NCBI RefSeq assembly: GCF_000718635.1
Contig: NZ_JOBF01000012.1
Span: forward strand, 1-64,000
DNA length: 64,000 nt
Reading direction: 5' to 3'
DNA from: Streptomyces varsoviensis
Lineage (GTDB): Bacteria; Actinomycetota; Actinomycetes; Streptomycetales; Streptomycetaceae
The translations under genes and the position numbers were made by a program. The notes under the pieces were generated by a model. It made no database searches. It was not told the DNA's origin and saw only the letters and a list, made by a program, of their open reading frames with translations. Positions 16,527 to 25,491 of this stretch are shown here, piece by piece (positions within the stretch are counted from its first letter, which is position 1; each line of letters starts with the position of its first letter).

Positions 16527-17600
16527 CTACTTCACCCGGTCCGGGTGGATCGTGTGGGCGATCTCCCGCACCGTGTCCGCGCTGCGCACCCCGCCGATCG
16601 TGGTGCGCTCCGCGCCGATCCGCAGGAAGCGGTTCTCCTTGACGGCGGTCAGGCCCTTGGTCGCCGGGAAGGTGCGCAGGAACCCCGCGGCCTGGTCGAA
16701 CGCCTTGGCGTTCGCCGCCTCGCTCCCTCGGTTGTGCACGCCGAGCTGGATCCAGTCCGGGTTCTTCGCCACCACGTCCTCCCAGCCGACCGGTTTGAAG
16801 TCCCCGTCGCAGCCGCCGAAGACGTTGCGCGCGCCGGCCAGCGTGATCACGGCGTTGGCCACCTGCTTGTCGCACACGGCCAGCGGCTGCTTGGTGCCGG
16901 CGTCGAAGTCGAAGTAGAAGTACGACGGCCGCTTGTCGGCCGGTACGTCCTTGAGCGCGTCCCGCACCGCGTCCGTCTTCTTCCGCGCGCCGTCCACGAG
17001 CTGGGCCGCGCGCCGCGACGTCCCCGTGATCCTGCCCAGCTCCTCGATGTCCGCCAGCACCCCGGACAGGTCCGTACGCGGCCCCTTCTGCTGGGCGGCA
17101 CACGCCGACGAGCGCAGGAACACGTGCTTGATGCCCGCGGCCGCGAACTCCCGCGGCGTCGGCGCGTCGCCCGCGCCGCTCATGTTCTTCATCGACGAGA
17201 ACGAGTCGATATAGAGATCCGCGCCGGAGCCGAGCAGCTTCTCCTTGGGGATCACCGTCTTGCCCAGCACCGGCACCTTCGCCGCCCGCTCCGCCAGCTC
17301 GGCGGGCATCGTGCCCTTGCCGGGCGGGAACCCCGTCCCGGCGATCCGGTCGCCCGCGCCGAGCCACAGCAGCGTCTCCAGGGCCGACGCGTTGCTCGTC
17401 ACGATCCGCCGCGGCGCGGAGTCGAACGTCGTCTTCGCCCCCTCGCAGTCGGCGACGCTCACGGGGAAGCCCGCGGCGGACGCCGACGCCTTCGCACCGT
17501 CCGCCGCCGCGCCGTCCGACTCCGCGGCCCCACCGCCTCCGCAGGCCGTCGCCGACAGGGCCAGCAGACCCAGCACACCGCACCACACACGAGGGCGCAT
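16527..17600 (-). CDS. Metallophore-type ABC substrate-binding lipoprotein
   Basis: A 357-residue class III binding protein (FepB/BtuF fold). ATG 17600 gives a lipoprotein signal: MRPRVWCGVLGLLALSATAC with lipobox cysteine 20. The mature part starts with a Gly/Ser/Ala linker and then RRIVTSNASALETLLWLGAGD, the family's first motif. Four further cysteines (ADCEG, SSACA, AVCDK, GGCDG) are unusual and may form disulfides. Ligand could be a ferric or copper chelate, cobalamin, or even F420-0, for which similar actinobacterial trios were proposed. It leads the operon; an ECF-type promoter candidate lies 60 bp upstream. No IdeR/DmdR iron box was seen. Confidence 0.9.
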   Translation of the reverse strand: MRPRVWCGVLGLLALSATACGGGGAAESDGAAADGAKASASAAGFPVSVADCEGAKTTFDSAPRRIVTSNASALETLLWLGAGDRIAGTGFPPGKGTMPAELAERAAKVPVLGKTVIPKEKLLGSGADLYIDSFSSMKNMSGAGDAPTPREFAAAGIKHVFLRSSACAAQQKGPRTDLSGVLADIEELGRITGTSRRAAQLVDGARKKTDAVRDALKDVPADKRPSYFYFDFDAGTKQPLAVCDKQVANAVITLAGARNVFGGCDGDFKPVGWEDVVAKNPDWIQLGVHNRGSEAANAKAFDQAAGFLRTFPATKGLTAVKENRFLRIGAERTTIGGVRSADTVREIAHTIHPDRVK

Positions 17601-17659
17601 CACAAACACTCCAGGAACTCGGCGTACGCGCGGGCCCGCCGCTGCGGGCCCGGACCAGG

Positions 17660-17688
17660 TAGTCGGCCGCCGGCGCCCGCCAGTTCCC
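17660..17688 (-). promoter_or_regulatory. ECF-type promoter candidate of the ABC-importer operon
   Basis: On the minus strand GGGAAC (17688-17683), a 17-bp spacer, CGACTA (17665-17660). It is near-identical to the P1 element at 11965 (28/34 bp). Transcription would begin near 17653, giving a leader of about 50 bases before ATG 17600. Confidence 0.6.
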
Positions 17689-17765
17689 GTGCGCCGCGAA
17701 GAAGCCGGACATAGCCTGCAACCCACGCGCACCGCGGAGCCGAGGGAAACGAAGGGGAGACAGAG

Positions 17766-18521
17766 ATGGCCGCCACGGACCCGGACCGGAACGACGGACC
17801 GCTCACCGAGATGCCCACCGACTGGCAGCGCGCCCTGGCGATCGTCGCCCACCCCGACGATCTCGAATACGGGGCGTCCGCGGCCATCGCCACCTGGATC
17901 GACGGCGGCCGCGAGTTCTCCTACCTGCTGGCCACCGTCGGCGAGGCGGGCATCGACGGCCTGGACCCGGCCGAGGCCGGGCCGCTGCGCGAGCGGGAAC
18001 AGCGCGCGAGCGCGGCCGCCGTGGGGGTGCGGAGCGTGGAGTTCCTCGGCCACCGCGACGGCGTCATCGAATACGGCACCGCGCTGCGCCGCGACTTCGC
18101 CGCCGCCATCCGCGCCCACCGGCCGGAACTGGTGCTGACCCTCAACCACCACGACACCTGGGGCGGCGTCGCCTGGAACACCCCCGACCACCGGGCCGTG
18201 GGCCGGGCCGTCCTCGACGCCGTCGCCGACGCCGGGAACCGCTGGATCTTCCCCGAGCTCGTCGCGGACGGCCTCGCGCCGTGGAACGGCGTCCGTTATG
18301 TCGCCGTCGCCGGCTCGCCCCGGCCCACCCACGCCGTGGACGCCGGCGCGGGCGTCGACCGGGCCGTCGCGTCGCTCCTGGCCCACCGTACGTACATCGA
18401 GGCGCTCACCGACGAGGAGCCGGAGCGCTACTGCCGCTCCTTCCTGGAGGGGAACATGGCGGCCGCGGCGCCGCGCTTCGGCGGGCGGCCCGCGGTGACG
18501 TTCGAACTCTTCGGCCGCTGA
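17766..18521 (+). CDS. PIG-L/LmbE-family deacetylase
   Basis: A 251-residue zinc-dependent N-deacetylase. The metal-binding motif AHPDD (28-32) is followed by NHHDTWGG (about 125-132) and a histidine in NTPDHRAV. The family includes MshB (mycothiol), Mca and natural-product deacetylases; the substrate here is not evident. ATG 17766 follows GAAGGGGAGACAGAG. It is divergent from the importer operon and might deacetylate a product of that system, but the family is common in Streptomyces, so this is weak. Confidence 0.9.
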   Translation: MAATDPDRNDGPLTEMPTDWQRALAIVAHPDDLEYGASAAIATWIDGGREFSYLLATVGEAGIDGLDPAEAGPLREREQRASAAAVGVRSVEFLGHRDGVIEYGTALRRDFAAAIRAHRPELVLTLNHHDTWGGVAWNTPDHRAVGRAVLDAVADAGNRWIFPELVADGLAPWNGVRYVAVAGSPRPTHAVDAGAGVDRAVASLLAHRTYIEALTDEEPERYCRSFLEGNMAAAAPRFGGRPAVTFELFGR

Positions 18522-18540
18522 GGGAGTGCGAAGAGACAGT

Positions 18541-18577
18541 GGTAAGGGGCGGGGCCCAATGGGCCCCGCCCCTTACC
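18541..18577. terminator. Bidirectional terminator hairpin
   Basis: Perfect 17-bp stem (18541-18557 with 18561-18577) and three-base loop between the convergent PIG-L and DhaL-DhaM genes. Confidence 0.9.
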
Positions 18578-18589
18578 GGTTACCGGCGC

Positions 18590-19771
18590 TCACACCTTGC
18601 GGTAGCCCCTGGCGTCGTCCGTGGCGGCGGTGACCATGTCCGCGTCGCCCCCGACCGAGGCCGTCACCAGAGCCGCCACCGCGCCCTCCACGAACGGCGC
18701 GTCCGCGATGCGCAGGTCCTCGGGGACGCCGTTCCCGGCCGGGTCGGCCAGGATCTCCTTGACCGTGAGGACGGCGCTGCCCATGTCGCAGAGGACCACC
18801 ACGCCCTTGCCCTCGTCCACGTCCGCGATGGCCCGCCGGATCAGCTCGGCGCTGGTGCCGATGCCGCCGTCGGGCAGGCCGCCCGCCGCGGCCACCGGGG
18901 CCGGGTCGCCGGTGCCCACGAGGGCCTTGGCGAGGTCGGCCGTCGAGGCGGCGACATCGCGGCTGTGCGAGACGAGCACGACACCGACGCGGCCGTTCTC
19001 CTTCGGCTCCTTCTTTACATCTGCCTTTTCTCCTGCCGCCGGCTGGGGGCTCTGCGTCGCGGGCGCGGCCGCCGTCTCCCCCTCGGACGTCGCCTCCTCT
19101 TCGGCCTCCGCGCCCTCGAAGACCTCCGGCAGCCCGGTGTCCGTGGCCTCGTACAGCGCCGTGATCAGCATCGCCGACGACGCGGCCCCGGGGTCCTGGT
19201 GCCCGATGCTGCGCTCGCCGAGGTAGCTGGCCCGGCCGCGCCGCGCCTGGAGCGGCACGGTGGCCTCGGCGCCCTGGTGCGCGGCGCGCGCGGCGGCGTC
19301 CAGCGCGGCCACGACGTCGCCGCCGTCCGCCAGGGCCGACGTGTACGCCTCGGCCGCCGGCGCCAGGGCGTCGACCATCGTGGCGTCGCCGGGCGCGGAG
19401 TCGCCGAGCCGCCGCACGCTGGCGACCGCCGCGGTCAGGGCCTTGCCCAGCGCCGGGGGCTCGACGACCGGGTCCTCGCCGAGCACCTTGCCCATGCGGC
19501 GCAGCACCGTCCCGTACAGCGGCCCGGACGCGCCGCCGACCGTGTTGGTCAGGTGCATGCCGACGGCGGTCAGGAGCGCCCCCGGCGTGGCGGGCGCCTC
19601 GTCCGCGATGACCCGCCCGGCGGAGGTGAAGCCCCGCTTGAGGTTGGCGCCGTGGTCGGCGTCGCCGATGGCCGCGTCGAGGTCGGTCAGGTGCGCGGCC
19701 TCGGCCACGAAGACCTGCGTGGCGCGGGCGAGGAAGCGGCGGAAGAAGGCCGTATCGAGGGTGACGGACAT
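18590..19771 (-). CDS. DhaL-DhaM fusion (PTS-dependent dihydroxyacetone kinase subunits)
   Basis: A 393-residue fusion. Residues 1-210 are DhaL (ADP-binding DAK2 domain): LDAAIGDADHGANL, GGASGPLYGT and GDATMVDAL are its nucleotide/metal motifs. A Glu/Ala/Lys linker follows (about 220-262), then a DhaM EIIA-like domain with phosphorylatable histidine in VVLVSHSRD. DhaM passes phosphate from PTS HPr to DhaL-ADP, which serves the sugar-binding DhaK. No dhaK lies upstream or anywhere in the window, although the three normally adjoin. DhaK must be elsewhere or the pair serves another ketone. Confidence 0.9.
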   Translation of the reverse strand: MSVTLDTAFFRRFLARATQVFVAEAAHLTDLDAAIGDADHGANLKRGFTSAGRVIADEAPATPGALLTAVGMHLTNTVGGASGPLYGTVLRRMGKVLGEDPVVEPPALGKALTAAVASVRRLGDSAPGDATMVDALAPAAEAYTSALADGGDVVAALDAAARAAHQGAEATVPLQARRGRASYLGERSIGHQDPGAASSAMLITALYEATDTGLPEVFEGAEAEEEATSEGETAAAPATQSPQPAAGEKADVKKEPKENGRVGVVLVSHSRDVAASTADLAKALVGTGDPAPVAAAGGLPDGGIGTSAELIRRAIADVDEGKGVVVLCDMGSAVLTVKEILADPAGNGVPEDLRIADAPFVEGAVAALVTASVGGDADMVTAATDDARGYRKV

Positions 19772-20003
19772 GGGCGGCGGCTCCTCTTCGCGCGGGTGCG
19801 GCTCGTACGGGCGTACGGGCCTTTGCCCTGCTCAGCGTAGCGCCGTCACCGATCCGAGGGGCGCCGCGACCGCGCGCCGGGCCCCGTCCGGCGGCCCGGC
19901 GGGCCGTGCCGCCGCCGCGCGGGGGAGCGGTGGGGCATGCGCGGAGCGCCCGCCGCGGAATGGTGCGGTCCGGATCTGTCGCCGAGCCGCGGCCAACGGA
20001 TGA

Positions 20004-21047
20004 TCACGGCTCGGCGCGGTCCCCGTCGGCGGGCGCGCGCAGCGTCAGCCCGTCGGCGACGATCAGGTCCGAGGTGACCAGCGCCTGCTCGGCGTCCACG
20101 TTCGTCATGAACACGAAGGGCGGTACGACCGGCGGCACGGGCAACTGGTCGGGGGTGAAGGTGAGGCAGAGGAGGCCCTCCAGACACCCGCTGAACTTGG
20201 TGAGGTAGAGGGTGACGTCCCCGCTGAGGTCCAGCTTCCGCGCGCCGAGGGCCAGTTCGGGGCCGCCGTCGCGGGTGGTGAGCCGGTAGTCGGTGAGGGA
20301 GGCGGCCCGCATCTTGAGGACCATCGCCTTCACCGGGCCGTCGGCGGTGGGCACGTGGGTGACCCCGGCGAGCAGGAAGCCGTTCGGCGCGAACAGCGAG
20401 GTGCTGACGGTCGGCGCGCGCGCTGCCGCCGGCACGGGCACCGCCGCCGGGCCAGGCTCCGCCGCCTCGGCGGCCCGGCCCGGCGGCGGCACGACGGCGG
20501 CCAGCAGCACCACGGGCAGCACGGCCGCCAGCCTCCTGGGCCCCGGATCGTCCCGGACGGAGGGCAGCCGCGCGGTCGGCTCGTCGCCGCCCTCTTCCCG
20601 CGAGGCCGCGGGCGGGTCGTCGCCGTCCCCTTCCCGCGAGGCCGCGGGCGGCTTCCCGGGCGTCCAGCCGAACCCCATCGCGCTCCCCGCGATGCCCAGC
20701 CCCATTCCGATGAGGAACCCGCCCAGGTTCGTCGCGGCGAAGGACAGCACCGACAGGATCAGCGCGTTGACGCTCACGTAGTGCCGCGCGCCGGGCGCGT
20801 ACCACAGGAAGAGCCCGGCGACGATCAGCGCCAGCCCGATGCCGATCGCCGCGAGCCCGCCCAGGCCCAGGCTCACCAGGACCGTGACCGGCGACAGCGG
20901 TACGAGCAGCAGCTCCGCCCCGCCGAGGACCAGCAGCAGCCCGGCCCAGAAGGGGCGGGTCCGCCGCCAGCCGCGGAAGGCCCGCCGCGCGTCCGGCAGC
21001 GGCAGCCGCTCGTCGAGGCGCCGGGCGAGCCGGGCGCTCAGAAGCAC
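20004..21047 (-). CDS. DUF6114-family membrane protein
   Basis: A 347-residue protein recognised as the DUF6114 type that accompanies DUF6230 in Streptomyces. Hydrophobic helices lie at about 33-80 and 95-125; a charged low-complexity cytoplasmic stretch follows (PPAASREGDGDD and its near copy), then a helix at about 170-190 and a soluble C-terminal domain of about 150 residues. Function is unknown. GTG 21047 overlaps the upstream gene by 10 bp. A 33-bp DNA duplication at about 20575-20650 makes the PPAASRE repeat. Confidence 0.8.
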   Translation of the reverse strand: MLLSARLARRLDERLPLPDARRAFRGWRRTRPFWAGLLLVLGGAELLLVPLSPVTVLVSLGLGGLAAIGIGLALIVAGLFLWYAPGARHYVSVNALILSVLSFAATNLGGFLIGMGLGIAGSAMGFGWTPGKPPAASREGDGDDPPAASREEGGDEPTARLPSVRDDPGPRRLAAVLPVVLLAAVVPPPGRAAEAAEPGPAAVPVPAAARAPTVSTSLFAPNGFLLAGVTHVPTADGPVKAMVLKMRAASLTDYRLTTRDGGPELALGARKLDLSGDVTLYLTKFSGCLEGLLCLTFTPDQLPVPPVVPPFVFMTNVDAEQALVTSDLIVADGLTLRAPADGDRAEP

Positions 21048-21652
21048 TTCTTGCCGTCCAGGCTCACATTGAGCCTGAGGCCCCGGAGCCGGAAGTTGCC
21101 GCCGGTCGCGGACCAGGCGTGCGAGCGGACCCCGGCCACGGTGATGTCACCGGCCTGGAGGCCGAATTTGCCCTTCTCGCCCTGGACGCCCGGCACCCGG
21201 TCCAGCGTGGAGGCGTCGCGGCCGATCTCGGCGGTGCCGAACCGGGCGTCGCCGACCAGGTCCTCGCCGTCGATGACGAGGCTGCTGGCCGTCACATCGC
21301 CCGCGTCGCCGCCCGCCGTCAGCTTGAACGTCACGGTCCCCAGCGGCGTGGAGACCGAGGCGGACTGGCAGATGTCGCTGAGCGTGGCGTCGCCGATGCC
21401 GAGCAGGGCGACCGGGTGGCCCTTGCCGTCCACGGACCGGTCGGTCTGCACATACGAGGAGAGGCCCTTGCTCGTCAGCTTCCCGGAGGAGACCTGGAAA
21501 CTCGTGCCGGAGACGGCGAAGGACGCGGCCAGCGCCCCCTCGGCCATCACCGCCGCCATCGCGCCGACCGCGAGCACGGCGGGCACGGCGACGACCGCCG
21601 TCTTCTTCCAGGCCGTTCTGCCCTCCGGCAGTCGCCGGTTGGATCCGCTCAC
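21038..21652 (-). CDS. DUF6230-family exported protein
   Basis: A 204-residue protein with one N-terminal helix (KKTAVVAVPAVLAVGAMAAV, about 15-35) ending in an ALAAS site, so it is probably secreted or anchored. The rest is beta-rich (GTSFQVSSGKLTSKGL, TLSDICQSASV). The GTG at 21652 is chosen because GGGGAGGAAG lies five bases upstream; the in-frame start at 21706 lacks such a site. It is co-transcribed with the DUF6114 gene; the two presumably act together at the envelope (inference). Confidence 0.8.
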   Translation of the reverse strand: MSGSNRRLPEGRTAWKKTAVVAVPAVLAVGAMAAVMAEGALAASFAVSGTSFQVSSGKLTSKGLSSYVQTDRSVDGKGHPVALLGIGDATLSDICQSASVSTPLGTVTFKLTAGGDAGDVTASSLVIDGEDLVGDARFGTAEIGRDASTLDRVPGVQGEKGKFGLQAGDITVAGVRSHAWSATGGNFRLRGLRLNVSLDGKKCF

Positions 21653-21816
21653 TGCTTCCTCCCCGGGGCAGCGATCATCGGACGGCTGCGGCGCAGCCGC
21701 GAACACGTGCAGACGCGCAGGGAAGTGCGGGGTGGCTCAGCCGCCGGGAGAAGTCCGCGGGGCGTGGCTCTGCCATACTGCGGAAATCCGGTGGCAGTTG
21801 GAGACTAGGGCTGAAA

Positions 21817-22470
21817 TTGAATAATAGTCAACAGCGCGGTACGCGCGCTGCCCCAGCCGCTCGCGGCACCGAGCGCTCCCAGGCGCGCCGCGCCGAACTG
21901 ATCGCGATCGGAAGGAGACTGTTCGCGGACACGTCCTACGACGCGCTGTCCATGGACGACATAGCCCGGCACGCGGGCGTCGCCAAGGGGCTCATCTACT
22001 ACTACTTCAAGAACAAGCGCGGCTATTACCTGGCGATCGTCCAGGACTCCGTCGCCGAACTCGTCGTACGGGCCGCCTCCACCCACGATCTGCCGCCCGC
22101 CGAGCGCGTCCACCACACCATCGACGGCTACCTCCGCTACGCCCAGCACCACCAGGCCGCCTACCGCGCCATCGTCACCGGCGGCGTCGGCTTCGACGCC
22201 GAGGTGCTCGCGATCCGGGCCGAGGTGCGCGAGCAACTGCTGCTGGCGATCGCCCGGGGCGCGTGGGGGCGCGCCGACATCCCGCTCATCGCCCGGACCG
22301 CGCTGATCGGCTGGCTGTCGTCGGTGGAGGGCGTCACCCTCGACTGGCTGAGCCACCAGGGGCTGGAGCGCGACATGGTGCGCTCGCTGCTCGTCCGGGG
22401 CCTCGGCGACACGCTCCGTACGATCGAGGACTACGAGCCGGCGTTCCCGGCGCCGCCGCCCCTGCGCTGA
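21817..22470 (+). CDS. TetR/AcrR-family regulator
   Basis: A 217-residue one-component repressor. The HTH is at about 25-70 (ELIAIGRRLFADTSYDALSM, DIARHAGVAKGLIYYYFKNK). The C-terminal domain has the DYLRYAQHH-like and TALIGWLSSVEG helices of the TetR_C group. The start is taken as the TTG at 21817, since no ATG or GTG precedes the HTH in frame. It is divergent from the DUF6230/DUF6114 pair (164 bp), which it likely represses. Confidence 0.88.
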   Translation: MNNSQQRGTRAAPAARGTERSQARRAELIAIGRRLFADTSYDALSMDDIARHAGVAKGLIYYYFKNKRGYYLAIVQDSVAELVVRAASTHDLPPAERVHHTIDGYLRYAQHHQAAYRAIVTGGVGFDAEVLAIRAEVREQLLLAIARGAWGRADIPLIARTALIGWLSSVEGVTLDWLSHQGLERDMVRSLLVRGLGDTLRTIEDYEPAFPAPPPLR

Positions 22471-22476
22471 ACGGCG

Positions 22477-22510
22477 CGGGGCGGGCGGCCTGTCACGGCC
22501 GCCCGCCCCG
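22477..22510. terminator. Terminator hairpin after the TetR gene
   Basis: Perfect 14-bp stem (22477-22490 with 22497-22510), six-base loop, seven bases after the TetR stop. Confidence 0.85.
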
Positions 22511-22539
22511 GTACTTCCCCGCCGGTCTCTCTGTCCAAC

Positions 22540-22627
22540 GTGTCGGACCTGTCGAACCCGTCAGTCCTGCCGGACCTGTCGGACCTGTCTGCCGGACCTG
22601 CCGGACCCGTCGGACCTGTCGGACCAG
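22540..22627. repeat. 9-bp tandem repeat downstream of the chitinase
   Basis: About nine to ten units of a nonamer like GTCGGACCT or GCCGGACCT, immediately before the chitinase stop on the plus strand. In a minus frame it would read as collagen-like Gly-X-Y, but no gene uses it. Confidence 0.75.
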
Positions 22628-22632
22628 GACCC

Positions 22633-23967
<1,335 letters not shown>

Positions 23968-24044
23968 GGTTCTCCTCGGTGGGAAGGGGAGATGGGGGGT
24001 GGGCTGCTCAACTTGACATGAACGCGAACCTTGTTGCCCGATGA

Positions 24045-24073
24045 ACCGTAGATGGACTAGACCAGTGCGTCAA
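24045..24073 (-). promoter_or_regulatory. Chitinase promoter
   Basis: Minus strand: TTGACG (24073-24068), 17-bp spacer, TACGGT (24050-24045), about 78 bp before the ATG. The first dre site lies exactly in the spacer, so a bound repressor would block polymerase. Confidence 0.75.
24051..24066 (-). promoter_or_regulatory. DasR-type operator (dre) 1
   Basis: Minus strand ACTGGTCTAGTCCATC, differing at three positions from the dre consensus ACTGGTCTAGACCACT. Together with the next site it forms the direct repeats known from Streptomyces chitinase promoters. Confidence 0.8.
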
Positions 24074-24087
24074 TGGTTCGGACCAAT
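24072..24087 (-). promoter_or_regulatory. DasR-type operator (dre) 2
   Basis: Contains the palindrome TGGTCCGAACCA (minus strand), about 21 bp upstream of dre 1, overlapping the upstream edge of the -35. Confidence 0.65.
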
Positions 24088-24120
24088 TCCGTTCATCCGC
24101 AGGCCATGACCGGTGAACCC

Positions 24121-24149
24121 GTGACGCGGGGCCTCCGATCGGGCATACT
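24121..24149 (+). promoter_or_regulatory. Possible promoter of the acyl-CoA dehydrogenase gene
   Basis: GTGACG (24121-24126), 17-bp spacer, CATACT (24144-24149), 136 bp before the start. Moderate match to the HrdB consensus. Confidence 0.4.
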
Positions 24150-24284
24150 CCAACCCGCCACAGCCGCAGGTCACCCCCCTCCGAGACCCGGAGCGAGACC
24201 ATCGGCGAGGCAGCACCAACCGGCAGCACCGCCACACCCCGCGCGCCCGCTGCCGTCGCGCCCGACAGGGAGGAGAGCACCGCC

Positions 24285-25457
24285 ATGTCCCACCCCGGCC
24301 CGCAGCCGGTGGAGCGTCAACTGCCCACCGAGGAGGCCCGCGACCTGCTCGCGCTCGTCCGCGAGATGGCCCAGCGGGAGATCCAGCCCAAGGCCGCCGA
24401 GGAGGAGGACGCCGGGCACTTCCCGCGCGACGTGTTCGCCCTGCTCTCCCGGTCCGGACTGCTCGCGCTCCCGTACGCCGAGGAGTTCGGCGGCGGGGGC
24501 CAGCCCTACGAGGTCTACCTCCAGATCCTCGAAGAACTCGCCGCCGCCCGGCTCACCGTCGGCCTCGGCGTCAGCGTCCACAGCCTCGCCTGCCACGCGC
24601 TCGCCGGCTTCGGCACCAAGGAGCAACAGGCCGCGCACCTGCCCGCGATGCTCGGCGGCGGCCTGCTCGGCGCGTACTGCCTCTCCGAGCCCGCGGCCGG
24701 CTCCGACGCCGCCTCCCTGCGCACCCGCGCCGCCCGCGACGGCGACACCTGGACCATCGACGGCAGCAAGGCGTGGATCACCCACGGCGGTGTCGCCGAC
24801 TTCTACACCGTCCTGGCCCGCACCGGCGGTGAGGGCCCGCGCGGCATCTCCGCCTTCCTCGTGCCCGGCGACGCCGAGGGCCTCACGGCCGCGCCGCCCG
24901 AGCGCAAGATGGGCATGAAGGGATCGCCCACCGCCGGCGTCCACTTCGACGGCGTGCGGGTCGGCGACGACCGCCGGATCGGGGAGGAGGGCCAGGGCTT
25001 CGCCATCGCCCTCTCCGCCCTCGACTCCGGCCGCCTCGGCATCGCCGCCTGCGCCATCGGAGTCGCCCAGGCCGCCCTCGACGAGGCCCTCGCGTACACT
25101 GGCGGCCGTCGGCAATTCGGACGTCCCATCGCCGACTTCCAGGGCCTGCGCTTCATGCTCGTCGACATGGCCACCCAGATCGAGGCCGGTCGCGCCCTGT
25201 ACCTCACCGCCGCCCGGCTGCGCGACGCCGGGCTGGCCTTCTCCAAGCAAGCCGCCATGGCGAAGCTCTTCTGCACCGACACCGCGATGCGCGTGACCAC
25301 GGACGCCGTCCAACTCCTCGGGGGCTACGGCTACACCGTCGACTTCCCCACGGAGCGCTACATGCGCGAGGCCAAGGTCCTGCAGATCGTCGAAGGCACC
25401 AACCAGATCCAGCGCATGGTCGTCGCCCGCCATCTCGTGGGCCCCGAATCACGCTGA
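24285..25457 (+). CDS. Acyl-CoA dehydrogenase
   Basis: A 390-residue FAD enzyme of the short/branched-chain group, oxidising acyl-CoA at C2-C3. Marks: GAYCLSEPAAGSDAASL (substrate/FAD loop, about 126-142), KAWITHGG, RRQFGRPIADFQGL, and IVEGTNQIQR, where the glutamate is the catalytic base of this subgroup. Start ATG 24285 follows AGGGAGGAGAGCACC. The gene order suggests it is monocistronic or with the next gene 34 bp downstream. Confidence 0.95.
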   Translation: MSHPGPQPVERQLPTEEARDLLALVREMAQREIQPKAAEEEDAGHFPRDVFALLSRSGLLALPYAEEFGGGGQPYEVYLQILEELAAARLTVGLGVSVHSLACHALAGFGTKEQQAAHLPAMLGGGLLGAYCLSEPAAGSDAASLRTRAARDGDTWTIDGSKAWITHGGVADFYTVLARTGGEGPRGISAFLVPGDAEGLTAAPPERKMGMKGSPTAGVHFDGVRVGDDRRIGEEGQGFAIALSALDSGRLGIAACAIGVAQAALDEALAYTGGRRQFGRPIADFQGLRFMLVDMATQIEAGRALYLTAARLRDAGLAFSKQAAMAKLFCTDTAMRVTTDAVQLLGGYGYTVDFPTERYMREAKVLQIVEGTNQIQRMVVARHLVGPESR

Positions 25458-25491
25458 ACAGCCCCGGCGACGGGGCGGAAAGCAGCCCCGT

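Noticed and set aside
16468..17721. Upstream frame giving GNWRAPAADYL, similar to GNQRVPAADYL encoded before the P450, as a possible conserved leader peptide.
   Set aside because: Neither frame stops soon after or has a ribosome site; the similarity is better explained as shared promoter DNA, although a leader peptide cannot be fully excluded.
17601..17765. IdeR/DmdR iron box before the importer operon.
   Set aside because: No TTAGG-type palindrome is present, so ordinary iron repression is not supported.
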